Source: an uncultured Cocleimonas sp. (GTDB taxonomy: Bacteria; Pseudomonadota; Gammaproteobacteria; Thiotrichales; Thiotrichaceae). Taken from it: a DNA stretch of 5,863 bases. The position numbers were made by a program, and so were the translations under genes. Below are positions 4,288 to 5,863 of the stretch, piece after piece (position 1 is the stretch's first letter; every line of letters starts with the position of its first letter). The notes beneath the pieces are model-generated. The model had not been told where the DNA came from and did not search any database. It was given only the letters and a program-made list of their open reading frames with translations. Where the stretch lies: the NCBI GenBank assembly GCA_938041705.1, contig CALISP010000262.1:1-5863 (forward strand), read 5' to 3'.

Positions 4288-4989
4288 ATGAGTAAAATTG
4301 TAGTCGTTGAGGATGATCCAGCAATCTCAGAAATGCTGGTCTACCATTTACAAGGTCTTGACTATGATGTCATTCATTTTGAAGATGGCTTAAGTGCTAA
4401 AGATTATCTTATCGAAAATGAATGTGACTTGGTATTACTCGATATCATGTTACCTAAATATAATGGCTTGGATTTGTGCCGAGAACTTCGCCAACAGAAA
4501 CCCCAATTACCCATCATGCTGTTAACCTCTCTTGATAGTGAAGCAGACAGAGTTGTCGGTTTAGAGCTTGGTGCAGATGATTATTTGACCAAGCCTTTTA
4601 GTTTGCGCGAATGTCAGGCTCGCATAAAAGCATTACTTCGCCGCAGTCAGTTACCTGCTAGCAAAGATAAAGGCGAAGACCCTACGAATATTTCATTTCA
4701 AGAATTAGAGATAAATGTAGATGCTCGTTTTGTTGCTGTCGATGGAGTGAAAGTAGAACTGACAGCAAAGGAATTCGATCTACTGTTGTATCTTGCTCAG
4801 AATAAAAAGAAGGTGTTTTCTCGAAATCAGTTATTAGATTCTATTTGGGGTTATAGTCATGAAGGCTATGAACATACGATTAATACACATATTAATCGTT
4901 TGAGAAAAAAGCTTAAACGCAGTGATGATAAGCCTGATTTCATTCAAACAGTTTGGGCTGTGGGTTATAAGTTTCTGGACGAAGAGTAA
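4288..4989 (+). CDS. OmpR/PhoB-family response regulator
   Basis: This 233-residue DNA-binding regulator is phosphorylated by the kinase encoded next to it. The receiver domain (about 3-115) has the acidic pair Asp9/Asp10, phospho-acceptor Asp52 in LLDIMLP, switch Thr80 and Lys102 in the TKPF motif. A short linker rich in charged residues (121-134) joins it to a winged-helix domain (about 135-231), with TAKEFDLLLYLA, the recognition helix HTINTHINRLRKKL (196-209) and the C-terminal hairpin WAVGYKF. All key residues are present, so it should be active. The ribosome binding site is weak (AGAAG, eight bases upstream), and a stable hairpin precedes it. The stop codon overlaps the kinase start. 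The subgroup (PhoP, CusR, CarR and so on) cannot be fixed from sequence alone, so no symbol is given. Targets may include the divergent EF-hand gene. Confidence 0.95.
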   Translation: MSKIVVVEDDPAISEMLVYHLQGLDYDVIHFEDGLSAKDYLIENECDLVLLDIMLPKYNGLDLCRELRQQKPQLPIMLLTSLDSEADRVVGLELGADDYLTKPFSLRECQARIKALLRRSQLPASKDKGEDPTNISFQELEINVDARFVAVDGVKVELTAKEFDLLLYLAQNKKKVFSRNQLLDSIWGYSHEGYEHTINTHINRLRKKLKRSDDKPDFIQTVWAVGYKFLDEE

Positions 4990-5863
4990 TGTTTCAAAGC
5001 CTTTACAGTAGACTTGCTTTAGTTTTATTGGGTGTGTTTTTGACCATGGGCATTTTATTGTTCTGGTTTTTTCAACAAGCCTCGACGGTCACTCAAAACA
5101 TAGCATCACAACGATTACATAAAGAGTTTGCCGTAAACGTAGTAAGGGATCTGGGCGTTACTAATGGCGATGACTTTGATCCTCAAAGGATAAAAGAAGC
5201 ATTTCATCAAATGATGATTATTGGGCCGACGCTTGAGCTCTATATTGTCGATGGAGAGGGTAAGGTCATTGCTTATCAAGCTGCTGAAGATAAAATAAAA
5301 CGACGAGTTGTAGATCTGCAGCCGATTAAACAATTCATTGAAGGCAAGGATGAGTATCCTATTCTTGGTGATGATCCGCGTTCTTTAAATAAAGAAAAAA
5401 TATTTTCGGCGGCTAAGATTTACTCTAAAGATAATCAGATTGTTAATCAGAGCTCCGAAGATGAAGGCATTTTTATTGGCTATCTCTATGCCATTATCGG
5501 AGGTGAAAAACACGATAGTATTTTTAGCTCTTTACGATCTGGCAATGCATGGAAGATCAGTTTAATCGGCATTTCCAGTGGATTTCTTTTTCTATTGCTC
5601 GCATCGTTATTGTTGTTTTATGCACTGACAAGACCACTACGTAAGTTAACCAAAGAAATTAAAGCATTCGAAGATTCAGATTTCAAAAAAGTGTCTTTAA
5701 ATCAAGGCTTACAGGTTGAAGAGAAAGGAGAGTTCAGTCAACTGAAGCACTCTTTTTATCAGATGGAACAGCGCATTGTTACGTTGCTTGAACGCTTGAA
5801 TAAACAAGATGAATTGAGACGAGAGTTTTTAGCGTATTTATCTCATGATTTGAGAACGCCATT
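4989..5863 (+). CDS. Sensor histidine kinase, N-terminal part (runs off the window)
   Basis: The start ATG shares one base with the regulator stop (TAATG), so the pair is translationally coupled. The 291 residues visible contain a first membrane helix (about 8-28), a periplasmic domain of roughly 160 residues (30-188), a second membrane helix (about 190-213), a HAMP domain starting TRPLRKLTKEI (214-224), and the H-box ending LSHDLRTP with phospho-acceptor His286. The ATPase domain lies beyond the edge. The periplasmic part has LELYIVDGEGKVIAY (82-96) and GYLYAIIGGE (164-173), which resemble strands of a PDC/Cache-like sensor such as that of PhoQ. This fold is suggested, not proven. Acidic patches (DD at 61-62, EDE at 157-159) could bind cations. 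The frame has no stop before the window end. The signal is unknown; the divergent EF-hand protein makes a divalent cation worth considering. Confidence 0.93.
   Translation, partial: MFQSLYSRLALVLLGVFLTMGILLFWFFQQASTVTQNIASQRLHKEFAVNVVRDLGVTNGDDFDPQRIKEAFHQMMIIGPTLELYIVDGEGKVIAYQAAEDKIKRRVVDLQPIKQFIEGKDEYPILGDDPRSLNKEKIFSAAKIYSKDNQIVNQSSEDEGIFIGYLYAIIGGEKHDSIFSSLRSGNAWKISLIGISSGFLFLLLASLLLFYALTRPLRKLTKEIKAFEDSDFKKVSLNQGLQVEEKGEFSQLKHSFYQMEQRIVTLLERLNKQDELRREFLAYLSHDLRTP

Noticed and set aside
5115..5333. 72-codon minus-strand open frame
   Set aside because: It is antisense to the periplasmic domain of the sensor kinase, whose frame is open and well supported.
1..5863. Mobile elements, CRISPR arrays, tRNA or rRNA genes
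   Set aside because: No transposase, terminal inverted repeats with target duplication, spacer-repeat array or cloverleaf was seen. The short repeats at 4061-4132 are too few and too degenerate for CRISPR.

Overview
The window looks like a piece of chromosome from an AT-rich gammaproteobacterium, probably marine or aquatic. The evidence is a bacterial alternative oxidase, a UspA-type universal stress protein of the gammaproteobacterial pattern, an OmpR-family two-component pair, FNR-type boxes and short AT-rich intergenic DNA. No marker fixes the genus. I see no tRNA, rRNA, CRISPR array or insertion sequence.

Left part (1-1700): a plus-strand alternative oxidase gene (146-808) runs convergently into a minus-strand pair. 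The pair is a universal stress protein (1200-1637) followed by a SpoIIAA/STAS-like protein (824-1189). The STAS gene's ribosome binding site overlaps the stress-protein stop codon, so the two are probably co-translated. An FNR-type box lies exactly 41.5 bases upstream of the transcription start predicted from a good -10 element, so low oxygen may induce this pair.

Middle (1700-3600): a minus-strand operon encodes a COG0701/ArsP-like permease (2116-3126) and, 14 bases later, a 76-residue thioredoxin-fold protein with a CxxC motif (1871-2101). About 130 bases upstream of the permease is a perfect FNR/ANR consensus box (3251-3264). The rest of 3127-3598 has no convincing gene and ends at a strong, roughly symmetrical terminator.

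Right part (3600-5863): a small secreted EF-hand protein, very rich in methionine (3599-3862, minus), is divergent from an OmpR-family response regulator (4288-4989) and its overlapping sensor kinase (4989 to the window edge, cut just after the H-box). The 425-base divergent region is unusually structured: nested CATTC/GAATG palindromes near the EF-hand gene, a family of GTTATAAAC-type repeats, and three successive hairpins leading up to the regulator, one with a UUCG tetraloop.

Working picture (inference): oxygen or redox-responsive functions (oxidase, stress protein, permease plus thioredoxin), two of them behind FNR-like sites, sit next to a possible envelope cation-sensing module (EF-hand protein plus a kinase with a large periplasmic domain). 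None of the gene families is new. The unexplained material is mostly in the two long intergenic regions.
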